Origin: Marinobacter sp.
Lineage (GTDB): Bacteria > Pseudomonadota > Gammaproteobacteria > Pseudomonadales > Oleiphilaceae
Direction of reading: 5' to 3'
Length of the DNA stretch: 64,000 nucleotides
NCBI GenBank assembly: GCA_018402255.1
Contig: JAGYIS010000006.1
Location: 1 to 64,000, forward strand
The notes below the pieces were generated by a model. That model was not told where the DNA came from. It did not search any database and saw only the letters and a list, made by a program, of their open reading frames with translations. Made by a program: the position numbers and the translations under genes. Shown in pieces: positions 46,778-55,662 of this stretch. Numbering within the stretch: position 1 is the first letter of the stretch; every line of letters begins with the position of its first letter.

Positions 46778-48229
46778 TCAGGGCATAAGAACAGCCGGTT
46801 GAGTCAAAGGTGGTAGTTCGATAATTCGATGCGGCTTTCGGTCACGGCCCAACAGGGCTTTGACCAGCAGTTTGTAGGAGTCGAGATCGAAAGTGACTGG
46901 CTCCTGGCCTGGCTCATAGTTTTCCAGTTCCTGCTCACTGTGCACGGTGGCGATGTGTATCCAGTTGCAGATCACCAGGATGTCGGTGCGGCCAGTGTCC
47001 GGATTTTCTTCCACCAACCCGACCGGGCCTGGCCAGGGCCAGGTTTTCAGGCGCAGGGCGTGGAAGGCAATTTGCATCCGCAGGTTGTAGCGGGTGGTGT
47101 CTTCTGCACCGTCGCAGGCGCCTTTGCAACGACCCAGGCTGCGCTGAAAACAAGGGCCGGCACTTGGCGGTTCCAGGCCCAGCAACTTGCCGCACAGATC
47201 GTTTTTCGCAGCAATGCCGCGGATCGCCGTTTGCGCATCCCGCTTGCTGCGGAATAAACCGAAGTAATCACCCAGCCGGTCCGGCGCAATGGAGCGCACA
47301 AGTTCTGCCTGCAGGTAACCATCACTGTTAGTGCGCAAGGCAATACTGGACAAACTCTTGGCCGCCCGTGATCGTCGATTGTAAAGCGGGCTAAGGGATT
47401 TGATCTGTTTGAGCTCCAGCAGCAGCGCTCCAAGCTCACCCGCAGTTTGAGTGCACTCCACCCGGCGCAGGCTTTCGGACATGCGCAAGCCGCGGCTGGA
47501 CTGGTGATCACCAGAAAAGTGCGACGCCACCCGCTGGGCAATATTGGTGCTCTTGCCCACGTACAGCAGCACATCGTTATCGCCGTAAAAGCGATACACA
47601 CCCGGCGACGGGGGCAGCTCCGCAAAGATCTCAGCCGGTACATTGGAAGGTGTGCTCTGGCGTTGCAGCAGTCGGTGAACGGCCTCATTCAAAACATCAT
47701 CACCGTGTTCACGCCGCGCATGCTCAAAAAACGCCAGCATGGCCGCCACATCGCCCATGGCCCGGTGCCGTTCAACCTGCGGCAGATGGTGCCGGGCGAT
47801 CAGGGCATCCATGTTGTGCCGGGCTTCGTCCGGGTATAGCGCCCGAGACAGCCGGACCGTGCACAACACCCGCGCTGTGAAGGCTCGCTCCAGCCGGCGG
47901 AATTCGGCTTTGATAAAGCCGTAATCAAAGCGGGCGTTGTGGGCGACAAAAATCGCACCGTCCAGTTGCTGCTCAAGCTCTCCCGCAATATCCGCAAACA
48001 GAGGCGCATCGGCCACCATGGCATTGGATATGCCCGTCAGCCGCTCGATAAAGCCGGAAATCCGGGCTTCCGGATTGAGCAGGGTTTGCCATTCCCCGAC
48101 GAGCTCACCGGCCCGCCAGAACCGGATGCCAATCTCGGTAATCCTGTCCCGCTGCGGGTTACCGCCAGTGGTCTCGATATCAAGGAAAGCAAATGTCTCG
48201 TTCTGAAGCGCTGTTGGTATTTGAGTCAT
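46778..48229 (-). CDS. DEDD exonuclease fused to a GIY-YIG endonuclease (Cho/UvrC-like)
   Basis: A 483-residue, two-domain nuclease. Residues about 10-180 are a DnaQ-type 3'-5' exonuclease (FAFLDIETTGGNPQRDRI, AHNARFDYGFIKAEF, HRAMGDVAAMLAF). Residues about 205-290 are a GIY-YIG nuclease (SPGVYRFYGDNDVLLYVGKSTNIAQRVASHF). The tail resembles UvrC N-terminal homologues with Cys residues (DLCGKLLGLEPPSAGPCFQRSLGRCKGACDG). Likely DNA repair. Divergent from the porin gene. Confidence 0.9.
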   Translation of the reverse strand: MTQIPTALQNETFAFLDIETTGGNPQRDRITEIGIRFWRAGELVGEWQTLLNPEARISGFIERLTGISNAMVADAPLFADIAGELEQQLDGAIFVAHNARFDYGFIKAEFRRLERAFTARVLCTVRLSRALYPDEARHNMDALIARHHLPQVERHRAMGDVAAMLAFFEHARREHGDDVLNEAVHRLLQRQSTPSNVPAEIFAELPPSPGVYRFYGDNDVLLYVGKSTNIAQRVASHFSGDHQSSRGLRMSESLRRVECTQTAGELGALLLELKQIKSLSPLYNRRSRAAKSLSSIALRTNSDGYLQAELVRSIAPDRLGDYFGLFRSKRDAQTAIRGIAAKNDLCGKLLGLEPPSAGPCFQRSLGRCKGACDGAEDTTRYNLRMQIAFHALRLKTWPWPGPVGLVEENPDTGRTDILVICNWIHIATVHSEQELENYEPGQEPVTFDLDSYKLLVKALLGRDRKPHRIIELPPLTQPAVLMP

Positions 48230-48391
48230 CCCGTCCTTTACGACCGAAAATCAAAGCTGGATGCGACAGGGGCCGCCCTCAGCCGCTATAGACATTCGTC
48301 TAAATATCCACCAATTATGTTTGAAATGTCATCAATTCGTAACTACCTTGAATTCGGGTCCGACAACAATAAACGTGTGGAGACAACAACA

Positions 48392-49525
48392 ATGCAAAGT
48401 AACAAATTACGAATGGCAATCCGTGCGACGGCGGCGATGGCTGCGTTGGGCATTGCCGGGCAAGTCAGTGCGGTTGAGCTGAATACCGGCGAGTACAAGA
48501 CAAACCTTTACGGTTTTGCGCGTGTTGCAGCTTCCTATGATATTGACGAAGACCTCGCGTCTGGCGGTCAATCAGCCAACTTTTCCAACATCTCAGGTGG
48601 AAGCAACACCAGCGATGGCCACTTCGGTATGGACGCCAACACCAGCCGCGTTGGCCTCTCCGTCGTTGCCCCAAGTGGCATGAAAGCCGTTGTCGAGTAC
48701 GACTTTGACCGTGACGACTCACTCACGCCGCGCCTGCGCCTTGCCTACGGTGAGTATAACGGCGTACTGATTGGTCAGAACTGGTCCAACTACAACAGCT
48801 TTGTTGGCAATACCTCAAGTCTGGATTTTGATGGTGTTCCCGGCCTCGCAGGTACCCAGGGCCGAGCCGTTCAGGTTCGCTACACTACTGGCGCTCTGTC
48901 TTTCTCAATTGAAGAGCCTGCCAACTCGATTTCAGGTGCCGCAGATGATGATGTCAGAGATGGCACACCGGCCTTCACCGCAAGACTCGAAGATTCCCAG
49001 GGCGGTCTCTCCTATTCTGCAGCAGTCATGGCCAAGCAACTGACCTTTGACAATGGATCGGATGATGATTCGTCGATCGGTTATGCCGCGTTCCTGGCAG
49101 CGAAGTTTGCCGTGACCGATATGATTTCGGTCCAGGGCGCTGTTAACTACGGCGATGGCGCGGGCGCATACGTTTGGCGTGCTGGCGGCAACTTCGGGCA
49201 AGATGATGGCTATCTCGACGGTACTGATGTTGAGACCAACGAGGCCTGGGGTGCTGCATTGGGCGCCAGCATGAATCTTGGCGGCGGTCGCTCCGTCAAC
49301 CTCGGCTACGGCACGGCATCCGTTGATCTTGACGACGCAGTAGATGCTGGACAGGCAGCGTCCACGGCTACTGACACCAACACCATGGTCTTCCTGAACT
49401 ATCAGTGGAGCCCGGTTGAGAAGGTCAACATGGGTGTGGAGTACGCCTATCTTGAAACCGAAACCCAGGGCGGAAACGACGGCGATGCAAACCGGCTGAT
49501 GTTCCTGGCTCAGTACAGCTTCTAA
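48392..49525 (+). CDS. Outer-membrane porin
   Basis: A 377-residue general porin. Signal peptide MAIRATAAMAALGIAGQVSA, then LYGFARVAASYDIDEDLASGG, alternating beta strands throughout and a C-terminal Phe (MFLAQYSF), the outer-membrane assembly signal. ATG 48392 is preferred; the frame extends upstream without a start context. Closed by a strong terminator. Confidence 0.92.
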   Translation: MQSNKLRMAIRATAAMAALGIAGQVSAVELNTGEYKTNLYGFARVAASYDIDEDLASGGQSANFSNISGGSNTSDGHFGMDANTSRVGLSVVAPSGMKAVVEYDFDRDDSLTPRLRLAYGEYNGVLIGQNWSNYNSFVGNTSSLDFDGVPGLAGTQGRAVQVRYTTGALSFSIEEPANSISGAADDDVRDGTPAFTARLEDSQGGLSYSAAVMAKQLTFDNGSDDDSSIGYAAFLAAKFAVTDMISVQGAVNYGDGAGAYVWRAGGNFGQDDGYLDGTDVETNEAWGAALGASMNLGGGRSVNLGYGTASVDLDDAVDAGQAASTATDTNTMVFLNYQWSPVEKVNMGVEYAYLETETQGGNDGDANRLMFLAQYSF

Positions 49526-49555
49526 ACCTTCCGGTTAGAAGTTAACTCAGGATTA

Positions 49556-49578
49556 CCCCGGCTTCGGCCGGGGTTTTT
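49556..49578 (+). terminator. Terminator of the porin gene
   Basis: CCCCGGC-TTCG-GCCGGGG followed by TTTTT, starting 31 bases after the stop: a 7-bp GC stem with a stable TTCG tetraloop. Confidence 0.95.
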
Positions 49579-49687
49579 CGTTCCAGGTCAGTGCAAACTG
49601 CACCATACTGAATCATGGGTTTTACCTGCCCCGCACGCCGCTCCGAAAAATCCTTTATTTTTCAGCAGACAAGAACTCACTACATCG

Positions 49688-49705
49688 TTGGCATAGCTCA
49701 TGCTT
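49688..49705 (+). promoter_or_regulatory. Candidate sigma-54 promoter
   Basis: TTGGCATAGCTCATGCTT carries GG and GC exactly 10 bases apart, with flanks close to the sigma-54 consensus (TTGGCAC and TTGCTT). It is 84 bases upstream of the small ORF at 49789. No activator site was identified. Confidence 0.55.
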
Positions 49706-49788
49706 AGTCCTTAGTGCAAAGCTTATTGCCAAGCAGCCAGCGGACTTGCCGCCAGGTTTACTCTGTTGCAACCCGATGAGGTGACACG

Positions 49789-49899
49789 ATGAAAAAGGCC
49801 AAAAGCGAAAACCTTCTGTTTGAACTGACCCAGCCCTTTGAACAACTTGCCATGCAAGACCTGCACAACTACTTCGACTGGATGTACTTCGCCAACTGA
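49789..49899 (+). CDS. Small protein of 36 residues, unknown
   Basis: ATG 49789 has GAGG seven bases before it and encodes MKKAKSENLLFELTQPFEQL followed by AMQDLHNYFDWMYFAN, then TGA. It is acidic-aromatic at the C-terminus with a basic start, and is not a signal peptide. It lies alone between the porin terminator and its own terminator-like hairpin, and a sigma-54-like promoter lies upstream. Nothing in the sequence identifies a function. It may be a regulatory peptide, a modified peptide precursor or an attenuator leader. Confidence 0.55.
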   Translation: MKKAKSENLLFELTQPFEQLAMQDLHNYFDWMYFAN

Positions 49900-49905
49900 T
49901 CAGCA

Positions 49906-49940
49906 GCCAAGGCCGGAGCGTTCAGGCCCGGCCTTGGCTT
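49906..49940. terminator. Bidirectional terminator-like hairpin
   Basis: A perfect 11-bp stem GCCAAGGCCGG / CCGGCCTTGGC (49906-49916 and 49928-49938) lies between the small ORF and the convergent old-yellow-enzyme gene. Only two T residues follow. Confidence 0.65.
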
Positions 49941-49945
49941 AACAC

Positions 49946-51196
49946 CTACCCCGCCCGCAATCGGGTGCGAACACCTCTCGTGGTCATCACGCCAATCACT
50001 TCTATCAACGACAACAGCCCACGATCATGCTGCCTGGGAGACTTGCCCCTGGCGATTCGGGCGATCTGGCGGGTGTACCAACTCACTTCCATCAGCGCCA
50101 TGTCGTCAATCAGCCGAATTCCTGTTTTAATCGGCCGGACCGCGCTGGTCACCGGCTCGCCCTTCATGATCCGGTTCGGCAAATCCGGCTCTACCACTAA
50201 AGGACGGGCCAGGCCGACAAGATCCGTAGCGCCGCTGGCTACCGCGTCCGCCATGCCGCTTTCGGTACGGAATCCGCCCGTCACCATCAGTGGCACCTCA
50301 GTCAGCTGGCGAACCTTTTCTGCGAACGCTAAAAAGTAGGCTTCCCGTGCCTGGGTACTGGCCTTTACCTCACCGTTTTCGGCACCTCTGGCCATGGCGG
50401 GGTTTTCGTAATTGCCGCCGGAGATTTCGATCAGGTCTATTCCTTCAGCCACCAAAGCCTCAATCACCGCCAGTGACTCTTCCTCGGTAAAGCCACCCCG
50501 CTGAAAATCCGCCGAGTTCAGTTTGATTCCGATATTGAAGCTCTCGCCACAGGCTTCCCGAATAGCCCGGTACACTGCCAGCACAAATCGCCGGCGGTTG
50601 GCAGCAGAGCCTCCCCACTCATCGGTACGCTGATTGTGATGGGGCGACAGGAACTGACTGACCAGATAACCATGGGCTCCATGAATCTGCACACCGTCAA
50701 AACCGGCTTTTTGCACCACCACCGCACTGCGGGCAAAGCGCTGGATGATGTCTTCAATCTCCGGCCCGGTGAGCGCCCTGGGCGTTGCAAACATGCCCCG
50801 CAGTTCCTTCTTGAACGGAATTGCGCTGGGCGACACCGGATCGCGGTTCAGGATCTTCGGGCTCTGCTTGCCAGGATGATTCAACTGCACCCAGATTTGC
50901 CGGCCCGCCACCTGCCCGGCCTGCGCCCAGGCCGACAGCAATTCCAGGTCGGATTCGTCTTCCACCACCACATTCTGCGGCTCCCCGGTGTGCCGGCGAT
51001 CAATCATCACATTGCCGGTAATCGACAGGCCGGCGCCTCCCTCGGCCCAGGCGCGGTACAAGGTGACCAATTCTTTGGTTGGGTGATTATCAATGGTACC
51101 CAGGGTCTCGCTCATGGCGGACTTGGCAAAACGGTTGGGCAAGGTAGAGCCGTTCGGGAGCTTGAAGGGCTGGGAGAGACGTTCAGCGGGAATCAT
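49946..51196 (-). CDS. NADH:flavin oxidoreductase, old yellow enzyme family
   Basis: A 416-residue FMN enzyme. LSQPFKLPNGSTLPNRFAKSAMSE at the N-terminus, IWVQLNHPGKQSP near 105, FDGVQIHGAHGYLVSQFLSPHHNQRTDEWGG near 170 and a phosphate-binding VTGGFRTESGMADAVASG near 310. These are typical of the TIM-barrel OYE/2,4-dienoyl-CoA-reductase-like group, here without the C-terminal 4Fe-4S domain. The start at 51196 (MIPAERLSQP) fits the family better than 51259. Confidence 0.88.
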   Translation of the reverse strand: MIPAERLSQPFKLPNGSTLPNRFAKSAMSETLGTIDNHPTKELVTLYRAWAEGGAGLSITGNVMIDRRHTGEPQNVVVEDESDLELLSAWAQAGQVAGRQIWVQLNHPGKQSPKILNRDPVSPSAIPFKKELRGMFATPRALTGPEIEDIIQRFARSAVVVQKAGFDGVQIHGAHGYLVSQFLSPHHNQRTDEWGGSAANRRRFVLAVYRAIREACGESFNIGIKLNSADFQRGGFTEEESLAVIEALVAEGIDLIEISGGNYENPAMARGAENGEVKASTQAREAYFLAFAEKVRQLTEVPLMVTGGFRTESGMADAVASGATDLVGLARPLVVEPDLPNRIMKGEPVTSAVRPIKTGIRLIDDMALMEVSWYTRQIARIARGKSPRQHDRGLLSLIEVIGVMTTRGVRTRLRAG

Positions 51197-51335
51197 AGGT
51201 GGCCTCGAATGGTTGTTGTTACTTCCATGAGGCTGATGGTGGAACTGTTCAACGGCCATAGCATTGGCCGCCGAGACAGTGATCTGACCTTCAACGCTCC
51301 CACCGCCAGGCGGTTGGGAGCGGATTCGGCAATTT

Positions 51336-52988
51336 CTACAGCAGCAGAGTACGAATATCCCCCAGCAGCTGCGTCAGCAGGTTGGTAAATCGGGCAGCAT
51401 CCGCCCCATTCACCGCCCTGTGGTCGTAAGACAGCGACAGCGGCAGCATCAGCCGTGGCTGGAACTCCTTGCCATCCCACACTGGCTTCATTGCGGCTTT
51501 GGAGACACCCAGAATCGCCACTTCCGGCGTGTTCACGATCGGCGTGAACGCGGTGCCACCGATGCCACCCAGGCTGGTGATGGTAAAACAGGCGCCCTGC
51601 ATTTCTGCCGGCTTCAGCTGCTTGTCCCTCGCCTTCTGGGCCAGCTCGGCGCTTTCGGCCGCCAGTTCCCACAGGCCTTTCTGGTCGACGTCCCGGATCA
51701 CCGGCACCATCAATCCATTGGGCGTGTCGACCGCAATGCCGATGTGGATGTACTTTTTGCGCACCACTTCCTTGCGGTCCATATCCAGCGCCACGTTGAA
51801 CTGAGGCAGTTCCGCCAGGGCAGCCGCGCAGGCCTTGAGCAGGAACGGCAGCGGTGTCATTTTCACACCCCGTTTCTCGCCTGCGGCTTTCTGGCCCTTA
51901 CGGAAAGCTTCCATCTCGGTGATGTCGGCGTCGTCAAACTGGGTGACATGTGGCACGTTCAGCCAGCTGCGCTGCATGTTATTCGCCGTGGCGAACATCA
52001 TGCGCGACATGGCCTCACGCTCAACATCACCGAACTGACTGAAGTCTGGCAATTTCACACCCGGAATGCCGGAGCCAGTGCCTACGGAGCCACCCTGCTG
52101 GGATTGCTGCAACTGGCTCTTCACATAAGCGTGCACGTCGTCCTTGATGATGCGGCTTTTCGGGCCTGAGCCTTTTACACGTGCCAGATCGGCACCCAAT
52201 TCCCTGGCCAGCTTACGCACGGCAGGGCCGGCGTGAACCTTGGTGCCCGGTGATGGGGGTTCGTAGGTGGAGCCCTGTGGCTCAGGCGCAGACTCTTGCT
52301 TATCCGTCTTTTGCTCAGGCTGACGATCCTGGCTTTTGCTTTCTGACTTGTCGTCAGAATCCGCGGATTCGTCGTCTGCATCGCCCTCTTCTTCGACCGT
52401 CATTTCCAGCAGGTCTTTGCCTTCCGAGAGCTTGTCGCCCTCTTTCACCAGGATCTTGCTGATCTTGCCGGCAAACGGAGACGGGATCTCCATGGTGGCT
52501 TTGTCTGACTCCACGGTGACCAGCGGATCGTCCACGCCAATGGTGTCGCCTTCGGCCACGTTGATTTCAATCACCGGCACGTCGTCAAAGCCATCCAGCG
52601 ACGGCACCTTGACCAGCTCGGTACGGGAGCCACCGGATTTCTTCTTCGGCGCCGGCTTGCTGTCTTCGGATTTGGCTTCCGGTTGCTCGGGAGCCTTGTC
52701 ATCCGATGACTCATCACCAGCATCGCTATCGTCTGCGCTGTCAGTGTCATCGCTGGCTGACATCACGCCGATCACATCACCTTCCTTGACCTTGTCACCC
52801 ACCTTTACGGTGATTTTGGTGATCTTGCCCGCCGCCGGCGCCGGCAATTCTACTGAGGCCTTGTCTGACTCCACGGTCAGTATCGAATCTTCTGCCTCAA
52901 CAGAGTCCCCGACGCTGACGGTGATTTCGATAACCTCGACTTCGTCCGCACCGCCGAGATCCGGAACCTTTATTTCCTGTTCACTCAT
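51336..52988 (-). CDS. aceF: Pyruvate dehydrogenase E2, dihydrolipoamide acetyltransferase
   Basis: A 550-residue protein: two N-terminal lipoyl domains (VESDKASVELPAP and VESDKATMEIPSP, modified Lys in each), acidic linkers rich in Asp/Ser/Glu, a peripheral-subunit-binding domain (AGPAVRKLARELGADLARVKGSG) near 250 and the acetyltransferase domain ending with the catalytic His in YDHRAVNGADAARF. It lies directly downstream of aceE (10 bases), same strand. No lpd gene is adjacent. Confidence 0.95.
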   Translation of the reverse strand: MSEQEIKVPDLGGADEVEVIEITVSVGDSVEAEDSILTVESDKASVELPAPAAGKITKITVKVGDKVKEGDVIGVMSASDDTDSADDSDAGDESSDDKAPEQPEAKSEDSKPAPKKKSGGSRTELVKVPSLDGFDDVPVIEINVAEGDTIGVDDPLVTVESDKATMEIPSPFAGKISKILVKEGDKLSEGKDLLEMTVEEEGDADDESADSDDKSESKSQDRQPEQKTDKQESAPEPQGSTYEPPSPGTKVHAGPAVRKLARELGADLARVKGSGPKSRIIKDDVHAYVKSQLQQSQQGGSVGTGSGIPGVKLPDFSQFGDVEREAMSRMMFATANNMQRSWLNVPHVTQFDDADITEMEAFRKGQKAAGEKRGVKMTPLPFLLKACAAALAELPQFNVALDMDRKEVVRKKYIHIGIAVDTPNGLMVPVIRDVDQKGLWELAAESAELAQKARDKQLKPAEMQGACFTITSLGGIGGTAFTPIVNTPEVAILGVSKAAMKPVWDGKEFQPRLMLPLSLSYDHRAVNGADAARFTNLLTQLLGDIRTLLL

Positions 52989-52998
52989 TGCGGTCTCC

Positions 52999-55662
52999 TT
53001 AGCTCAGCACCGGGTTCGTTTTATTGCGATCGATTCCGTACTTGCGCATCGCTTCAAGAACCACATCGTTCTTCACTTCACCATCCTGCGCCAGGGCAGA
53101 CAGCGCGCTGACCGCCACGTGGTAACGGTCCACTTCAAAGAAGCTGCGCAGCTTTTCCCGGGTGTCACTGCGGCCGAAGCCGTCGGTACCCAGGGTCAGG
53201 TAGGTTTTGGGAATGAACGCCCTGAGCTGCTCGGAGTGCAGCTTGATGTAGTCAGTGGAAGACACCACCGGCCCGGCCTGCTTCTCCAGGCACTGGGTAA
53301 CGTAAGCCTTCTTGGGTTTGTCGTCCGGGTGCAGGCGGTTCCAGCGCTCAATGTGCTGACCTTCACGGGCCAACTCGTTAAAGCTGGTCACGCTCCACAC
53401 ATCGGAAGCCACACCCCAGTCGTCTTTCAACATCTGGGCTGCGGCACGCACCTCATTGAGGATGGCACCGGCACCAAGCAACTGAACCCGTGAAGCTTTC
53501 TTGCCACCTTTGGCTTCGACCGACTCGTACTTGTACATGCCTTTGATGATGCCGTCTTCGCAACCCTTCGGCATCGCCGGCTGTTCGTAGTTTTCGTTCT
53601 CGATAGTCAGGTAGTAGAAGACGTTCTGGTTGTCTTCGAACATCTCCTTCATGCCATGACGAAGCACCACGGCCATTTCGTAACCGTAAGCCGGATCGTA
53701 GGCTTTGCAGTTCGGGATGGTGTTGGCCAGCACGTGACTGTGACCATCCTGGTGCTGCAGCCCTTCGCCATTCAGGGTGGTGCGACCGGCAGTGCCTCCG
53801 ATCAGGAAGCCCCGCGCCTGGATGTCACCAGAGGCCCAGGCCAGGTCGCCAACACGCTGGAAGCCGAACATGGAGTAGAAAATGTAGAACGGAATCAGCG
53901 GGAAGTTGTTGGTGCTGTAGGACGTTGCCGCGGCCATCCAGGCCGCCATGGAGCCGGCCTCGTTGATGCCTTCTTCAAGGATCTGGCCTTTTTTATCTTC
54001 CCGGTAGTACATGATCTGATCACGGTCTTCCGGGACGTACTTCTGCCCTTCGGCGGTGTAAATACCCAACTGGCGGAACATGCCTTCCATACCAAAGGTA
54101 CGGGCTTCGTCCGGCACGATCGGCACCACGCGCTTACCAATCCTTTTGTCTTTGGTGAGTGCGGTCAGGATGCGGACAAACGCCATGGTGGTAGAGATCT
54201 TCCGATCACCGGAGCCCTCCAGCACCGCTTTGAAGATATCCAGATCCGGAATCTGCAGCGGCTGACTGTCTTTGCGGCGCTTGGGATAGAAACCACCCAG
54301 TTCCTGACGACGCTTCTTCATGTAGACGATTTCCGGGCTGTCCGGCGCTGGCCGGTAGTAGGGAACGTCTTTGAGCTCGTCGTCTTTCAAGGGCACCGCA
54401 AAGCGGTCACGGAATGACTTCAGTTGCTCGATGTCCAGCTTCTTAAGGGAGTGAGCGGTGTTCTGGGCTTCACCTGCTTCACCAAAGCCGTAGCCCTTGA
54501 TGGTGTGGGCCAGAATCACGGTCGGCCGGCCACCGTTTTTATTGATGGCGTGGTGGTAGGCGGCGTAGATCTTGTAGGGATCGTGACCACCGCGGTTAAG
54601 TTTGTTGATGTCTTCATCCGAGAGACTTTCAACCAACTTGGCCATCTCCGGGTACTTGCTGAAGAAGTGCTTGCGGGTGTAGGCCGGGCCGTTGCTCTTG
54701 TAGTTCTGCAACTCGCCGTCGCAGACTTCGTCCATGGCCCGCTGCATTTTGCCGTCTTTGTCGTTCTCGAACAGCGGGTCCCAGTGACGCCCCCAAATCA
54801 CTTTGGTCACATTCCAGCCCGCACCACGGAAGACGCCTTCCAACTCCTGGATAATCTTGCCATTACCCCGCACCGGACCATCCAGCCGCTGCAGGTTGCA
54901 GTTGACCACAAAGACCAGGTTGCTCAGGTTTTCGCGGCCAGCCATGGAGATGGAGCCCAGGGTTTCAGGCTCGTCACACTCGCCATCACCGACAAAGCAC
55001 CAGACTTTGCGATCGCCCATTTCGATGAGTTCCCGGCTGTCCAGGTACTTCATAACATGGGCCTGATAAATGGCCTGAATCGGGCCCAGGCCCATGGACA
55101 CCGTCGGGAACTGCCAGTAATCGGGCATCAGCCAGGGGTGTGGGTAGGAAGACAGGCCGGTGCCGTCCACTTCCTCACGATACTTGTCGAGGTCGGCTTC
55201 TTCGAACCGCCCTTCAAGGAAGGAGCGCGCATAGATGCCGGGCGATGAGTGGCCCTGAAAATACACCAGATCGGATTCGCGCTTTTCATCCCCGCCATGG
55301 AAGAAGTAGTTGAAGCCAACATCATAAAGGGTGGCTGCAGAAGAGAAGGAGGACACATGACCACCCAAGTCACCCGGGCGCTGGTTGGCACGCATGACCA
55401 TTGCCATGGCGTTCCAGCGAATCAGCGAGCGAATTCGACGCTCCATAAACAGATCACCAGGCATGGGTGCCTGCTGGGCAACAGGTATGGTGTTCCGGAA
55501 CGGTGTGGTAATCGCGTAAGGGAGTTCGGTACCGTCCCTGCTCGCTCGCTCAGACAACCTCTCCAGAATGAATTTGGCCCGGTCTACGCCTTCGTTCTCG
55601 ATCAGAGATTCCAGCGCATCAAGCCATTCACTGGTTTCAATGGGATCATCGTCCTGGTACAT
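52999..55662 (-). CDS. aceE: Pyruvate dehydrogenase E1 (homodimeric)
   Basis: An 887-residue thiamine-diphosphate enzyme of the gammaproteobacterial AceE type. Thiamine-binding motif GDGECDEPETLGSISMAGRENLSNLVFVVNCN is near 230, with HSSPGIYARSFLEGR at 143. The start at 55662 (MYQDDDPIETSEW) has GGGGGAGGAATTG upstream. It decarboxylates pyruvate and feeds AceF. A long palindrome-bearing gap lies upstream. Control by the pyruvate-type regulator PdhR is not evident from a classical site. Confidence 0.95.
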   Translation of the reverse strand: MYQDDDPIETSEWLDALESLIENEGVDRAKFILERLSERASRDGTELPYAITTPFRNTIPVAQQAPMPGDLFMERRIRSLIRWNAMAMVMRANQRPGDLGGHVSSFSSAATLYDVGFNYFFHGGDEKRESDLVYFQGHSSPGIYARSFLEGRFEEADLDKYREEVDGTGLSSYPHPWLMPDYWQFPTVSMGLGPIQAIYQAHVMKYLDSRELIEMGDRKVWCFVGDGECDEPETLGSISMAGRENLSNLVFVVNCNLQRLDGPVRGNGKIIQELEGVFRGAGWNVTKVIWGRHWDPLFENDKDGKMQRAMDEVCDGELQNYKSNGPAYTRKHFFSKYPEMAKLVESLSDEDINKLNRGGHDPYKIYAAYHHAINKNGGRPTVILAHTIKGYGFGEAGEAQNTAHSLKKLDIEQLKSFRDRFAVPLKDDELKDVPYYRPAPDSPEIVYMKKRRQELGGFYPKRRKDSQPLQIPDLDIFKAVLEGSGDRKISTTMAFVRILTALTKDKRIGKRVVPIVPDEARTFGMEGMFRQLGIYTAEGQKYVPEDRDQIMYYREDKKGQILEEGINEAGSMAAWMAAATSYSTNNFPLIPFYIFYSMFGFQRVGDLAWASGDIQARGFLIGGTAGRTTLNGEGLQHQDGHSHVLANTIPNCKAYDPAYGYEMAVVLRHGMKEMFEDNQNVFYYLTIENENYEQPAMPKGCEDGIIKGMYKYESVEAKGGKKASRVQLLGAGAILNEVRAAAQMLKDDWGVASDVWSVTSFNELAREGQHIERWNRLHPDDKPKKAYVTQCLEKQAGPVVSSTDYIKLHSEQLRAFIPKTYLTLGTDGFGRSDTREKLRSFFEVDRYHVAVSALSALAQDGEVKNDVVLEAMRKYGIDRNKTNPVLS

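Noticed and set aside
48230-48391. Possible gene upstream extension of the porin frame
   Set aside because: The open frame extends upstream, but the signal peptide fixes the start at 48392 and the upstream part is antisense to the exonuclease gene.
49789-49899. Similarity of the small ORF ending (WMYFAN) to PqqA, the PQQ precursor peptide
   Set aside because: PqqA needs a Glu-x-x-x-Tyr pair; here the residue is Asp-Trp-Met-Tyr and no pqqB-E genes are present.
52336-53493. Long plus-strand ORF opposite aceF/aceE
   Set aside because: It lies antisense to two unambiguous genes and its protein has no recognisable features; it reflects codon bias of aceF.
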